A DNA stretch of 8,100 nucleotides from Deltaproteobacteria bacterium (GCA_003647095.1 QMME01000171.1:1-8100), one strand, 5' to 3'; counted from the first letter of the stretch, positions 1 to 7,559 are shown. Numbers and translations are program-made. Notes: generated from the letters alone by a model not told the origin.

Positions 1-1440
1 AAAAACCTCAAGGCCGTGGCCGTGCGCGGCACCCGGGACATCAACGTGGCCCGGCCGGAGAAGCTGCTGGAGATCTGCAACTGGGTAATGGAGTACATCA
101 AGCATCGCCAGGAAAACCCCATTCCCGGGGTGATGCCCATCGTGGCCCGCCTGGGCTCGCCGCAGGAGATGGCGGTGCACGACGAGAAGTGGCACACCGA
201 GAACTTCACCTGGGGCAACGCCCGGGTGCGGCGCAAGGGTTTCTGGACCGAGGAGATCGCCAAGCAGTGGACCGATACCCTGGAGAGCATGCGCACCCGG
301 CTGATCAGCTGCTACAACTGCCCGCTCAAGTGCGGCGGCACCATCTCTCCTCCCGGCCAGCCCACCTACATGATGAAGTGCTTCTCCAAGCTGACTTACA
401 CCATGGCCGCCTTCTCCGACCTGGAGTTCGGCCTGCGCATCGCCCAGCGGGCCACCGAGTACGGCGTCGATGCCTATTCCGCCCCCCAGGTGATGGCCTT
501 CGCCCTGGAGCTGTACGAAAACGGCATCCTCACCGACGAAGACCTGCCGGGCCTGCCCGCCACCACCGAGGAGCGCTTCTACTGGCTGCTCGATCGCATC
601 GTGCGCCGCGAGGGCATCGGCGACGTGCTGGCCGACGGCACCTGGTGGGCGGCCCGGAAGATCGGCAAGGGCGCGGAGGAATACGCCCACAACACCATCA
701 AGAAGCACGAGCAGCTGCCGCTGAAGCTGGGCATGCTCAATCCCATCTACTTCCTGATGTATTCCACCGGGGAGAAGATCAACATCACCCAGATCGAGGG
801 CAACTTCCCCCAGGCTCCCTTCGCCACCCGCGAGGAGCGCGAGGAGTTCGTCAAGGACTGGATCCAGGTTCCCGACGAGAAGTTCAAGCAGTACTTCCTG
901 GACTGGGAGCCGCGGGGAGAGCACTCCTTCCCCTACTATCCCACCCCGGAGGCCACCGCCGAAATCGTCGACTGGCAGGAGCGCATGCACTACATCGACG
1001 ACGCCCTGGGCCTGTGCGCCGGGCTGTCCTCGTTCGCGCTGAAACCGCCCTACCACATCCACAACCTGCCGGAGGTGGTCTCCACCGCCGCCGGCATCGA
1101 TCTCGACGAGGACGGCCTGACCACCATCGCCCGGCGCAACCGCAACCTGGTGCGGGCCATCAACAACCGCCGCGGCATGCGTCGCAAGGACGAAAAGCCT
1201 CCCCAGGATCACTGGAAGCGTCGCTTTCCCGAGCTCGAGGCCCGGCTCATGGACACCTATTACCGCTTCCGGGGTTGGAACCGGGAAGGCATTCCCACCG
1301 CCGAGTCTCTCCGGGAACTGGGTCTCGACTACGTACTTGAAGATTTTCTCGAGCGGGGCATTCTTACTGCCGGTGGAGACGACGCGCCTGCCGCCGGCGA
1401 GCCGTCCGGGACGGAGCAGAGCGGAGGAGACGAGCCGTGA
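1..1440 (+). CDS. bamB: Class II benzoyl-CoA reductase, tungsten catalytic subunit BamB (5' end outside window)
   Basis: This is the catalytic subunit that dearomatises benzoyl-CoA to cyclohexa-1,5-diene-1-carboxyl-CoA at a tungsten-bis-pterin centre, in the AOR family. The reading frame is open from base 1 and starts inside the family motif KNLKAVAVRGT, so roughly 200 N-terminal residues are missing; the GTG at 16 is internal, not a start. Numbering from that GTG, the [4Fe-4S] ligands are C99, C102 and C106 (SCYNCPLKCGG) plus C334 (GLCAGLSS). E51, H60 and C122 have the same spacing as Glu251, His260 and the tungsten ligand Cys322 that I recall from the G. metallireducens BamB structure, a constant offset of 200. 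That separates it from generic aldehyde oxidoreductases. The protein ends in a Gly/Pro/Glu/Asp-rich tail of about 25 residues that looks disordered. The stop overlaps the bamC start. The ferredoxin/Hdr/Nuo neighbours support the call. Confidence 0.9.
   Translation, partial: KNLKAVAVRGTRDINVARPEKLLEICNWVMEYIKHRQENPIPGVMPIVARLGSPQEMAVHDEKWHTENFTWGNARVRRKGFWTEEIAKQWTDTLESMRTRLISCYNCPLKCGGTISPPGQPTYMMKCFSKLTYTMAAFSDLEFGLRIAQRATEYGVDAYSAPQVMAFALELYENGILTDEDLPGLPATTEERFYWLLDRIVRREGIGDVLADGTWWAARKIGKGAEEYAHNTIKKHEQLPLKLGMLNPIYFLMYSTGEKINITQIEGNFPQAPFATREEREEFVKDWIQVPDEKFKQYFLDWEPRGEHSFPYYPTPEATAEIVDWQERMHYIDDALGLCAGLSSFALKPPYHIHNLPEVVSTAAGIDLDEDGLTTIARRNRNLVRAINNRRGMRRKDEKPPQDHWKRRFPELEARLMDTYYRFRGWNREGIPTAESLRELGLDYVLEDFLERGILTAGGDDAPAAGEPSGTEQSGGDEP
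1423..1430 (+). promoter_or_regulatory. Ribosome binding site for bamC
   Basis: GGAGGAGA lies inside the last codons of bamB, about 8 nt before the GTG at 1437. It supports that non-ATG start and translational coupling through the GTGA overlap with the bamB stop. Confidence 0.6.
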
Positions 1441-1982
1441 AGGTGGAGAAGAAGATAAAGATCGTCAAGACCATCAAGATCGACGCCGACAAGTGCAACG
1501 GCTGCCGCGCCTGCGAGATGATCTGCTCCGCCTTCCACGCCACTCCCCGCTACAGCAGCATCAACCCGGCCCGGGCCCGCATCCACGTGGTGCGCGATCC
1601 CCTGCGCGATCTCTACGTCCCGGTCTACGCTGGCGAGTACACCGCGGCCGAGTGCGCCGGCCGGGACCGCTACGTCATCAACGGCAAGGAATACGACGAG
1701 TGCACCTTCTGCCGGGCCTCCTGCCCCTCCCGGGACTGGTTCAAGGAGCCCGACTCCGGGCTGCCGCTCAAGTGCGACATGTGCGAGAGCGATCCGCCGC
1801 AGGAGCAGCCGCTGTGCGTGCAGTGGTGCATTACCGACGCCCTGGTCTACGAGGAGAGGGAAGAAGAGGTGGAGGAGGAAGTCGCGGAAGACGAGGTGGA
1901 AACCGGCCTGGAGGCGCTGGTGCACAAGCACGGGCTGCAGAAAGTACTGGATACCATGGCGCGCCTGAACAGGAAGGAATGA
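1437..1982 (+). CDS. bamC: BamC, multi-cluster [4Fe-4S] ferredoxin subunit of benzoyl-CoA reductase
   Basis: This 181-residue electron-transfer subunit is expected to pass electrons to the tungsten subunit BamB within a BamBC unit. It resembles the DmsB/HycB-type ferredoxins. The visible cysteine groups are C20-x2-C23-x2-C26-x3-C30, then C89, C92 and C96, then C113, C116, C127 and C131, with one extra at C73. That is enough for about three [4Fe-4S] clusters. Residues 139-155 form a very acidic stretch of mostly glutamate, followed by a short helical tail (about 157-181). The start is GTG with a good ribosome binding site, and the start overlaps the bamB stop by 4 nt, so the two proteins are probably made in matched amounts. 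No signal peptide or membrane segment is visible, which fits a cytoplasmic complex. The subunit name rests mainly on position next to bamB; the ferredoxin nature is certain. Confidence 0.85.
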   Translation: MKVEKKIKIVKTIKIDADKCNGCRACEMICSAFHATPRYSSINPARARIHVVRDPLRDLYVPVYAGEYTAAECAGRDRYVINGKEYDECTFCRASCPSRDWFKEPDSGLPLKCDMCESDPPQEQPLCVQWCITDALVYEEREEEVEEEVAEDEVETGLEALVHKHGLQKVLDTMARLNRKE

Positions 1983-2004
1983 CGGCGACAGGACGAGCGG
2001 AAAG

Positions 2005-3168
2005 ATGACAGCCAGCGTGGAAACGGCGACACCGTTGCTGGAGATATGCGACGAGATCAAGGCGGCCGGGGGGGAAGCCTACAAGCTGTGCTACCAGTGC
2101 GGCAAGTGCGACGTGGTCTGTCCCTGGAACCGGGTGCGCAACTTCAGCATCCGCAAGATCATCCGCCAGGCCACCTTCGGGCTGTCGGAGATCGAGGGCG
2201 AGGAGATCTGGCGCTGCACCTCCTGCGGCAACTGCGTCCGCGAATGTCCCCGCGGGGTGCAGCAGGTGGAGATCGGGGTGTCGCTGCGCCGCCTGGCCTC
2301 CGAGTACGGGGTGTTTCCCGGCGGCGCCCGGGCCGTGCGCGGGGTGCGCGGCAGCCTGGTGGCCGAGGGCAATCCCCTGAACGAGAAGCGCGAGCAGCGG
2401 GCCGACTGGGCCCGCGAACTGGGCGTGCCCGAGTTTACCGAGGACATGGAGATCCTCTACTTCGTCGGTTGCTACTACAGCTACGATCCGCGCCTGCGCC
2501 GGGTGGCCGTGGCCACCGCCCGCATCCTGCAACAGGCGGGGGTGAGCTTCGGCATCCTCGGCAACCGGGAAAGCTGCTGCGGCGAGAGCATCCGCAAGAC
2601 CGGCGGGGAGGAAGTCTTCCGCACCCTGGCCCGGGGCAACATCAAGACCTTCATCGATGCCGGGGTGAAGAAGATCCTGGTGGCCTCGCCGCATTGCTAC
2701 CATACCTTCAGCAACGAGTATTCCGAGTTCATGGTCAACTTCCAGGTGGTGCACCTGAGCCAGTTCTTGCTGGAGTTGCTGCAGCAGGGACGGCTGCAGT
2801 TGCGGGGCGAGTATCCCCGGCGGGTCACCTACCACGATCCCTGCTACCTGGGCCGGCACAACGGCATCTTCGACGCGCCCCGGCAACTGCTGGCGGCCGT
2901 ACCCGGCCTGGAGCTGGTGGAGATGCGCGACCACCACGAGCACAGCCTTTGTTGCGGCGGCGGCGGCGGGCGCATCTGGATGGACACCCCGCCGGGGGAG
3001 CGCTTCGCCGACCTGCGCCTGCAGCAGGCCCGCGACAGCGGTGCCGGGGTGCTGGCCACCTGCTGTCCCTACTGCATCAGCAACTTCGAAGACAGCCGGT
3101 TGAACCTGGAGTACCAGGAGTTACTGGAGATCAAGGACATCACCGAGATCATCCAGGAAGTGTTGTAG
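2005..3168 (+). CDS. bamD: BamD, HdrD/GlcF-like iron-sulfur protein with two CCG domains
   Basis: This 387-residue protein resembles heterodisulfide reductase HdrD (a fused HdrC-HdrB) and the glycolate oxidase subunit GlcF. Residues 29-39 (C29, C32, C35, C39) and 71-81 (C71, C74, C77, C81) are two classical [4Fe-4S] ferredoxin motifs. Two CCG domains follow. The first has C156, C191-C192 and SPHC231; the second has C280, C316-C317 and CPYC (C354, C357). In HdrB such domains hold noncubane [4Fe-4S] clusters. In the first domain a serine (S228) occupies the first position of the usual CxxC. In the Bam complex this subunit probably links the HdrA-like BamE to the BamBC units. The ATG at 2005 follows bamC by 22 nt, with AGGA at 1990-1993 as a modest ribosome binding site. 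Its position between ferredoxin and HdrA genes supports BamD over a free-standing lactate or glycolate oxidase subunit. Confidence 0.85.
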   Translation: MTASVETATPLLEICDEIKAAGGEAYKLCYQCGKCDVVCPWNRVRNFSIRKIIRQATFGLSEIEGEEIWRCTSCGNCVRECPRGVQQVEIGVSLRRLASEYGVFPGGARAVRGVRGSLVAEGNPLNEKREQRADWARELGVPEFTEDMEILYFVGCYYSYDPRLRRVAVATARILQQAGVSFGILGNRESCCGESIRKTGGEEVFRTLARGNIKTFIDAGVKKILVASPHCYHTFSNEYSEFMVNFQVVHLSQFLLELLQQGRLQLRGEYPRRVTYHDPCYLGRHNGIFDAPRQLLAAVPGLELVEMRDHHEHSLCCGGGGGRIWMDTPPGERFADLRLQQARDSGAGVLATCCPYCISNFEDSRLNLEYQELLEIKDITEIIQEVL

Positions 3169-3198
3169 GCAGATACAGCGAGGCGAGGACGGGTCGAA

Positions 3199-6100
3199 GT
3201 GGACACAGAGGCGTTCGATAAACCGGGCAGCGGCGATTTCGCGGACGTGCTGGTACTGGGTGGCGGCATCAGCGGTATCCAGGCGGCCCTGGACCTGGCC
3301 AACTCCGGCTTCCGGGTCTACCTGGTGGAACGCTCGCCCACCATCGGTGGCAAGATGGCCCAGCTCGACAAGACCTTTCCCACCAACGACTGCTCGATGT
3401 GCATCGAGTCGCCCAAGTTCATCGAGTGCGACCGCCATCCCAACATCGAGATCCTCACCTACACCGAGCTCGACGACGTGGCCGGGGAAGCCGGCGACTT
3501 CACGGTGACGCTCACCAAGAAGGCCCGCTACATCGACGAGAGCAAGTGCACCGGCTGCACCACCTGCGTCGAGTACTGCCCGGTGACCGTGCCCGATCCC
3601 TTCAACCAGAACCTGTCGGGCAACAAGGCGGTGCACATCTACTTCTCCCAGGCGGTTCCCCTGGTGCCCTACATCGATGACAACTGCCTGTACCTGCAGG
3701 ACAAGAAGTGTTCCATCTGCGTGGGCGTCTGCAGCAACCAGGCCATCGATCTGCACCAGAAGCCGCAGCAGGTGAAGCTGCAGGTGGGCGCCATCGTGCT
3801 CTCGCCCGGCTACGAGGTGTTCGATCCGGCCCGGCGCGGCGACTACGGCTACGGTGCCTACCCCAACGTGGTTACCAGCCTGGACTTCGAGCGCCTGCTG
3901 TGCTCCACCGGGCCCCACGAGGGCGAGATCCTGCGTCCCTCGGACAAGCGTCATCCCCGTAAGATCGCCTGGATCCACTGCGTCGGCTCACGCCAGGTCA
4001 CCCCGGGAGGCAACGGCTACTGCTCGGCGGTGTGCTGCTCCTACATCCAGAAGCAGGTGATTCTCGCCAAGGATCACGACGCCGACATCGAGGCGGTCAT
4101 CTTCCACAACGATATTCGTTCCTACGGCAAGGACTTCGAACGCTTCTACCAGCGGGCCGCCAACCTGTCCGGAGTGCGTTTCGTGCGCAGCTACGTGACC
4201 GTGGGCCGGGAGATACCCGACAGCCACAACGTCACCATTCGCTACTCCACCACCGACCGGGGCGTCCAGGAAGAGGAGTTCGACCTGGTGGTTCTGGGGG
4301 TGGGCCTCAACCCGCCGCGCGGGGCCCGGCAGTTGGCCGACAAGCTGGGCATCGAACTGGAAGAGCACGGCTTCTGCAAGACCAATCCCGCCAATCCCAT
4401 CGAGACCACGCGGCCGGGGGTGTTCGTCTCCGGCGCCTTCCGGGGGCCGCTGGACATTCCCGAGTCGGTGATGACCGCCAGCGGTGCCAGCGCCCTCAGC
4501 GGGCAGCTGCTCGCCTACCGGCGCGGCAAGCTGGCCCGCCAGCGGGTGTATCCGCCGGAGCGGGACGTCTCCGGGGAAGAGCCCCGGGTGGGGGTGTTCG
4601 TCTGCCACTGCGGGGCCAACATCGGCCGGGTGGTCAACGTTCCCGAGGTGGTGCGCTACGCCGCCGGGCTGGAAAACGTGGCTCACGCCGAGGAGGGCCT
4701 GTTCATCTGCTCCACCGATGCCGCCCAGCAGATCGCCAACACCATCCGCGACAAGAAGCTCAACCGCGTGGTGGTGGCCGCCTGCACCCCGCGCACCCAC
4801 GAGCCGCTGTTCCGCGACACCCTGCGCGAGGGTGGCATCAACCAGTACTTCTTCGACATGGCCAACATCCGCGAGCACTGCTCCTGGGTGCACGCCAAGC
4901 AGAAGGAAGAGGCCACCTGCAAGGCCAAGGACCTGGTGCGCATGTCGGTGGCCCGTACCCGGCACCTGGAACCGCTGCAGGAGTTCGACCTGCCGGTGCA
5001 CAAGGCCACCCTGGTGGTGGGTGGAGGCGTGGCGGGCATGACCGCCGCCCTGAGCCTGGCCGGGCAGGGCTTCGAGGTGCACCTGGTGGAGAAGGAGACC
5101 GAGCTGGGAGGCATGGCCCGTCGCCTGCACTACACCCTGGAAGGGCTGGACGTGCAGGCCTACCTGAGAGAACTGGTGGCCCGGGTCTACCGCCAACAGC
5201 TGATCCACGTCTACCACGGGGCCCGGATCACCGATGCTTCCGGCTACGTGGGCAACTTCATCACCACCGTGGAGTCCGAGGGCCGCCGGACCAGGATTCA
5301 CCACGGGGCCACCATCCTGGCCACGGGCGCCGGCGAGTACCGGCCCACGGAGTACCTCTACGGGCAGGACCAGCGGGTGCTCACCCAGCTGGAGCTGGAG
5401 GAGCGCATCGCCGCCGGAGACCAGTCGCTGGCCGGGCTGCGCAGCCTGGTGATGATCCAGTGCGTGGGCTCGCGGACCCCCGAGAGGAACTACTGCTCGC
5501 GCATCTGCTGCAGCCAGGCCCTGAAGAACGCCCTCAAGCTCAAGGAGCTGAACCCGGGCCTGGAGCTCTGCATCCTCTTCCGGGACATGCGCAGCTACGG
5601 TTTCCGCGAGGACTACTACCGGCTGGCCGCGGAGCGGGAGGTCAAGTTCGTGCGCTGGGAGCCCGAGCAGGCGCCGCAGGTGGAGGCCGTGACCGAGGAG
5701 GGACGGGAGCTTTTGCGGGTGAGCGTGTTCGACGCCGTGCTGGGACAGCGGCTGGCCCTGGACGCCGAGCTGCTGGTGCTGTCCGCCGGCGTGGTACCCG
5801 CCGCCGATTCCCAGGAACTGACCCACCAGTTCAAGGTGCCGCTCAACCCCGACGGCTTCTTCCAGGAGGCCCACGTCAAGCTGCGCCCGGTGGACTTCGC
5901 CGCCGAGGGCGTCTTCCTGTGCGGCATCAATCACTATCCCAAGCACGTGACCGAAACCGTCGGGCAGGCCTACGGGGCCGCCGGCCGGGCGCTGACCCTG
6001 CTGACGCACGATACCATCACCGCCTCCGGCGCGGTGTGCGTGGTCAAGGAGGACCTGTGCATCTCCTGCGGGGCCTGTATCTCCGCCTGTACCTACGGCG

Positions 6101-6297
6101 CCATCGAGTTCCGGGATACCGACCGCGGCCGGAAGGCCATGGTCAATCCCGTGCTCTGCAAGGGCGACGGCCTGTGCAACGCCAAGTGCCCCACCAACGC
6201 CATCGTCCTCAAGCACTTCACCAATGAAGAGGTCTTCGCCCAGATCGACGCCTGCCTGGCCCCGGATGCCGAATCCGGTGCGGCCGCCGGCGGGTAG
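3199..6297 (+). CDS. bamE: BamE, tandem HdrA-like FAD/iron-sulfur protein
   Basis: This 1032-residue flavoprotein contains two HdrA modules; HdrA is the flavin-bifurcating subunit of heterodisulfide reductase complexes. Module 1 (about 15-450) begins with an FAD Rossmann motif (G21-G22-G23, G26), the HdrA signature CSMC (C65, C68), and ferredoxin motifs C117/C120/C123/C127 and C163/C171/C174/C178. It also has C261-VGSR and YCSAVCC (275-280). Module 2 starts with the HdrA N-terminal motif CHCGANIG (C469, C471), a second FAD motif (G608-G609-G610, G613), C755-VGSR and YCSRICC (766-771). A C-terminal ferredoxin has C954/C957/C960/C964 and a second site of C987, C993 and C997, where residue 990 is Asp instead of Cys. 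Two FADs are therefore expected. The GTG at 3199 is the first possible start after the bamD stop in the same frame, and the FAD motif begins at residue 18, so the start is secure. There are no membrane segments. Confidence 0.88.
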   Translation: MDTEAFDKPGSGDFADVLVLGGGISGIQAALDLANSGFRVYLVERSPTIGGKMAQLDKTFPTNDCSMCIESPKFIECDRHPNIEILTYTELDDVAGEAGDFTVTLTKKARYIDESKCTGCTTCVEYCPVTVPDPFNQNLSGNKAVHIYFSQAVPLVPYIDDNCLYLQDKKCSICVGVCSNQAIDLHQKPQQVKLQVGAIVLSPGYEVFDPARRGDYGYGAYPNVVTSLDFERLLCSTGPHEGEILRPSDKRHPRKIAWIHCVGSRQVTPGGNGYCSAVCCSYIQKQVILAKDHDADIEAVIFHNDIRSYGKDFERFYQRAANLSGVRFVRSYVTVGREIPDSHNVTIRYSTTDRGVQEEEFDLVVLGVGLNPPRGARQLADKLGIELEEHGFCKTNPANPIETTRPGVFVSGAFRGPLDIPESVMTASGASALSGQLLAYRRGKLARQRVYPPERDVSGEEPRVGVFVCHCGANIGRVVNVPEVVRYAAGLENVAHAEEGLFICSTDAAQQIANTIRDKKLNRVVVAACTPRTHEPLFRDTLREGGINQYFFDMANIREHCSWVHAKQKEEATCKAKDLVRMSVARTRHLEPLQEFDLPVHKATLVVGGGVAGMTAALSLAGQGFEVHLVEKETELGGMARRLHYTLEGLDVQAYLRELVARVYRQQLIHVYHGARITDASGYVGNFITTVESEGRRTRIHHGATILATGAGEYRPTEYLYGQDQRVLTQLELEERIAAGDQSLAGLRSLVMIQCVGSRTPERNYCSRICCSQALKNALKLKELNPGLELCILFRDMRSYGFREDYYRLAAEREVKFVRWEPEQAPQVEAVTEEGRELLRVSVFDAVLGQRLALDAELLVLSAGVVPAADSQELTHQFKVPLNPDGFFQEAHVKLRPVDFAAEGVFLCGINHYPKHVTETVGQAYGAAGRALTLLTHDTITASGAVCVVKEDLCISCGACISACTYGAIEFRDTDRGRKAMVNPVLCKGDGLCNAKCPTNAIVLKHFTNEEVFAQIDACLAPDAESGAAAGG

Positions 6298-6303
6298 AGG
6301 AGG
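6298..6303 (+). promoter_or_regulatory. Ribosome binding site for bamF
   Basis: AGGAGG immediately after the bamE stop lies 11 nt upstream of the ATG at 6315. A nearer ATG at 6304 is out of frame with the MvhD-like protein, so 6315 is the functional start. Confidence 0.6.
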
Positions 6304-6314
6304 ATGAAACAGCC

Positions 6315-7082
6315 ATGGCTGCCGGGCGTGATTTCAAACCTAAGCTGGTGGGCTTCCTGTGCAACTGGTGTTGCTACGCCGGGGCCGACCTGGCCGGGGT
6401 GTCGCGCTTCCAGTATCCCGACAACATCCGCATCATCAGGTTGATGTGCTCCGGGCGGGTGGATCCGGAATTCGTCATACGGGCCTTCGCCCGGGGAGCG
6501 GACGGGGTGTTCATCGGCGGTTGCTGGCTGGGCGAGTGCCACTACGTTACCGAGGGCAACTACGACGCCATGAGCATGATGCACCTGTGCCGCTGGCTGC
6601 TGGAGAAGGTGGGCATCGAGCCGCAACGGCTGCGCCTGGAGTGGGTGTCGGCCTCGGAGGGTATTCGTTTCTCCGAGGTGGTTGCGGACTTCACCAGGCA
6701 GTTGCAGGCCTGGGGCCCACTGGGCCGGGGCGAGGGTATCGACGCCGAGATCCTGGCGCTGCGGCTGGAGGCGGTGCGACGCCTGCTGCCCTTCGTGAAG
6801 CTGGTGGAGAGGGAGCGGTTGCGGGTACGTTTCCGCACCGAGCAGGAGTACCAGGAATACTTTCACAGCGCGGAGACCAGGCGCCTGCTGGAGGAGTTGG
6901 TGGCCGAGCGGTTGCAGCTGAGCCAGCTGGCGGTGCTGCTGGAGCGGCAGCCCCGCACCCTGGCCGAGCTGGCCGGGCAGTTGCGGCAGAGCCCGGCCCA
7001 GGTGTCGCGCCACCTGAACCTGTCGCTGCAGCAGGGCCTGGTGAAGTATGACGAGGACGGGCACAGATACGCCCTGGCCTGA
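6315..7082 (+). CDS. bamF: BamF, MvhD-like [2Fe-2S] protein with C-terminal winged-helix-like domain
   Basis: This 255-residue protein has an N-terminal MvhD/'hydrogenase iron-sulfur subunit' domain (about 10-130). MvhD carries a [2Fe-2S] cluster and passes electrons to or from HdrA, here presumably BamE. The motifs are FLCNWCCYAGAD (C16, C19, C20), C45 in MCSGRVDP, and GGCWLGECHY (C70, C75). The G. metallireducens BamF is described as a selenoprotein; here no in-frame TGA occurs and both positions of the second motif are TGC, so this is a cysteine form. A charged helical linker (about 140-200) leads to residues 203-255, which read like an ArsR/MarR-type winged helix: a TLAELAGQL helix, SPAQVSRHLN as recognition helix, then GLVKYDEDGHRYAL as wing. 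That tail could be a docking domain rather than a DNA binder. The gene starts 17 nt after bamE and ends 15 nt before the preferred bamG start. Confidence 0.85.
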   Translation: MAAGRDFKPKLVGFLCNWCCYAGADLAGVSRFQYPDNIRIIRLMCSGRVDPEFVIRAFARGADGVFIGGCWLGECHYVTEGNYDAMSMMHLCRWLLEKVGIEPQRLRLEWVSASEGIRFSEVVADFTRQLQAWGPLGRGEGIDAEILALRLEAVRRLLPFVKLVERERLRVRFRTEQEYQEYFHSAETRRLLEELVAERLQLSQLAVLLERQPRTLAELAGQLRQSPAQVSRHLNLSLQQGLVKYDEDGHRYALA

Positions 7083-7083
7083 A

Positions 7084-7088
7084 CGGAA
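7084..7088 (+). promoter_or_regulatory. Ribosome binding site deciding the bamG start
   Basis: CGGAA just after the bamF stop lies directly against the first ATG (7089), too close to serve it, but 9 nt before the in-frame ATG at 7098. This favours 7098 as the start. Confidence 0.4.
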
Positions 7089-7097
7089 ATGGCTGCC

Positions 7098-7550
7098 ATG
7101 GATACCGACAGAATCGACCAGATCATCGATCGCCACCAGGCCGAGCCCAGTTCGCTGATCCAGGTGCTGCTGGACATCCAGCGGGAGAACCACTGGCTGC
7201 CCGCGGCGGCCCTGCAGCGGGTCAGCGAGCGTCTGCGGGTACCCCTGGCCCGCATCCGCCACATCGCCACCTTCTACAAGGCCTTCAGCCTGGTACCCCG
7301 CGGTCGCCACGAGATCCACGTTTGCCTGGGCACGGCCTGCCACGTGCGCGGGGCCGGCCGCGTGCTAGAGGCCGTGGGTGACATCGCCGGCATCGGCCCC
7401 GGCGAGACCGACCCGGAGATGCGCTTCAGCCTGGAGACGGTCAACTGCCTGGGCTGCTGTGCCCTGGGGCCGGTGGTGGAGCTCGACGGCCAGGCCCACG
7501 GCCAGGTCACCCGGGCCCGCATCGCCGAGCTGCTGGCCGCCTGCGAGTAG
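7098..7550 (+). CDS. bamG: BamG, NuoE-like [2Fe-2S] subunit
   Basis: This protein of 150 residues (153 if the ATG at 7089 is used) matches the thioredoxin-like NuoE family (24-kDa subunit of complex I, also in NAD-linked hydrogenases and formate dehydrogenases). Its N-terminal helical part contains the family pattern of LIQVLLDIQRENHWLP and ATFYKAF. The four [2Fe-2S] ligands are C76 and C81 (CLGTAC, C-x4-C), then C117 and C121 (CLGCC, C-x3-C). It would partner the NuoF-like BamH encoded 9 nt downstream, passing electrons between NADH and the Hdr-like subunits. The length is typical for NuoE. I chose 7098 from ribosome-binding-site spacing. The biochemical family is certain; the bam assignment comes from gene order. 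Confidence 0.87.
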   Translation: MDTDRIDQIIDRHQAEPSSLIQVLLDIQRENHWLPAAALQRVSERLRVPLARIRHIATFYKAFSLVPRGRHEIHVCLGTACHVRGAGRVLEAVGDIAGIGPGETDPEMRFSLETVNCLGCCALGPVVELDGQAHGQVTRARIAELLAACE

Positions 7551-7554
7551 AGGA
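7549..7554 (+). promoter_or_regulatory. Ribosome binding site for bamH
   Basis: AGAGGA overlaps the bamG stop codon and sits 5 nt before the ATG at 7560. It marks 7560 as the intended bamH start even though the frame is broken shortly afterwards. Confidence 0.55.
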
Positions 7555-7559
7555 AGATC

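Noticed and set aside
1329..2943. Overlapping minus-strand open frames opposite bamC and bamD
   Set aside because: They are low-complexity translations mirrored from conserved ferredoxin and CCG-domain genes, with no start context or family motif.
1..3168. An HdrABC-type or glycolate oxidase operon unrelated to aromatics
   Set aside because: The BamB active-site spacing and the bamB-to-bamH gene order point to benzoyl-CoA reductase.
3169..3198. Promoter or terminator in the bamD-bamE gap
   Set aside because: The 30-nt gap shows no hairpin with a T run and no recognisable -35/-10 pair; it only fits a ribosome binding site.
3988..6216. A 742-codon open frame on the minus strand opposite bamE
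   Set aside because: Its translation is a His/Gly/Val/Leu/Ala-rich string without recognisable domains, and the + strand carries an unmistakable HdrA protein. It results from GC-rich codon bias.
6304..6306. ATG just upstream of bamF as an alternative start or leader peptide
   Set aside because: It is out of frame with the MvhD-like protein and sits directly against the ribosome binding site; nothing supports its use.
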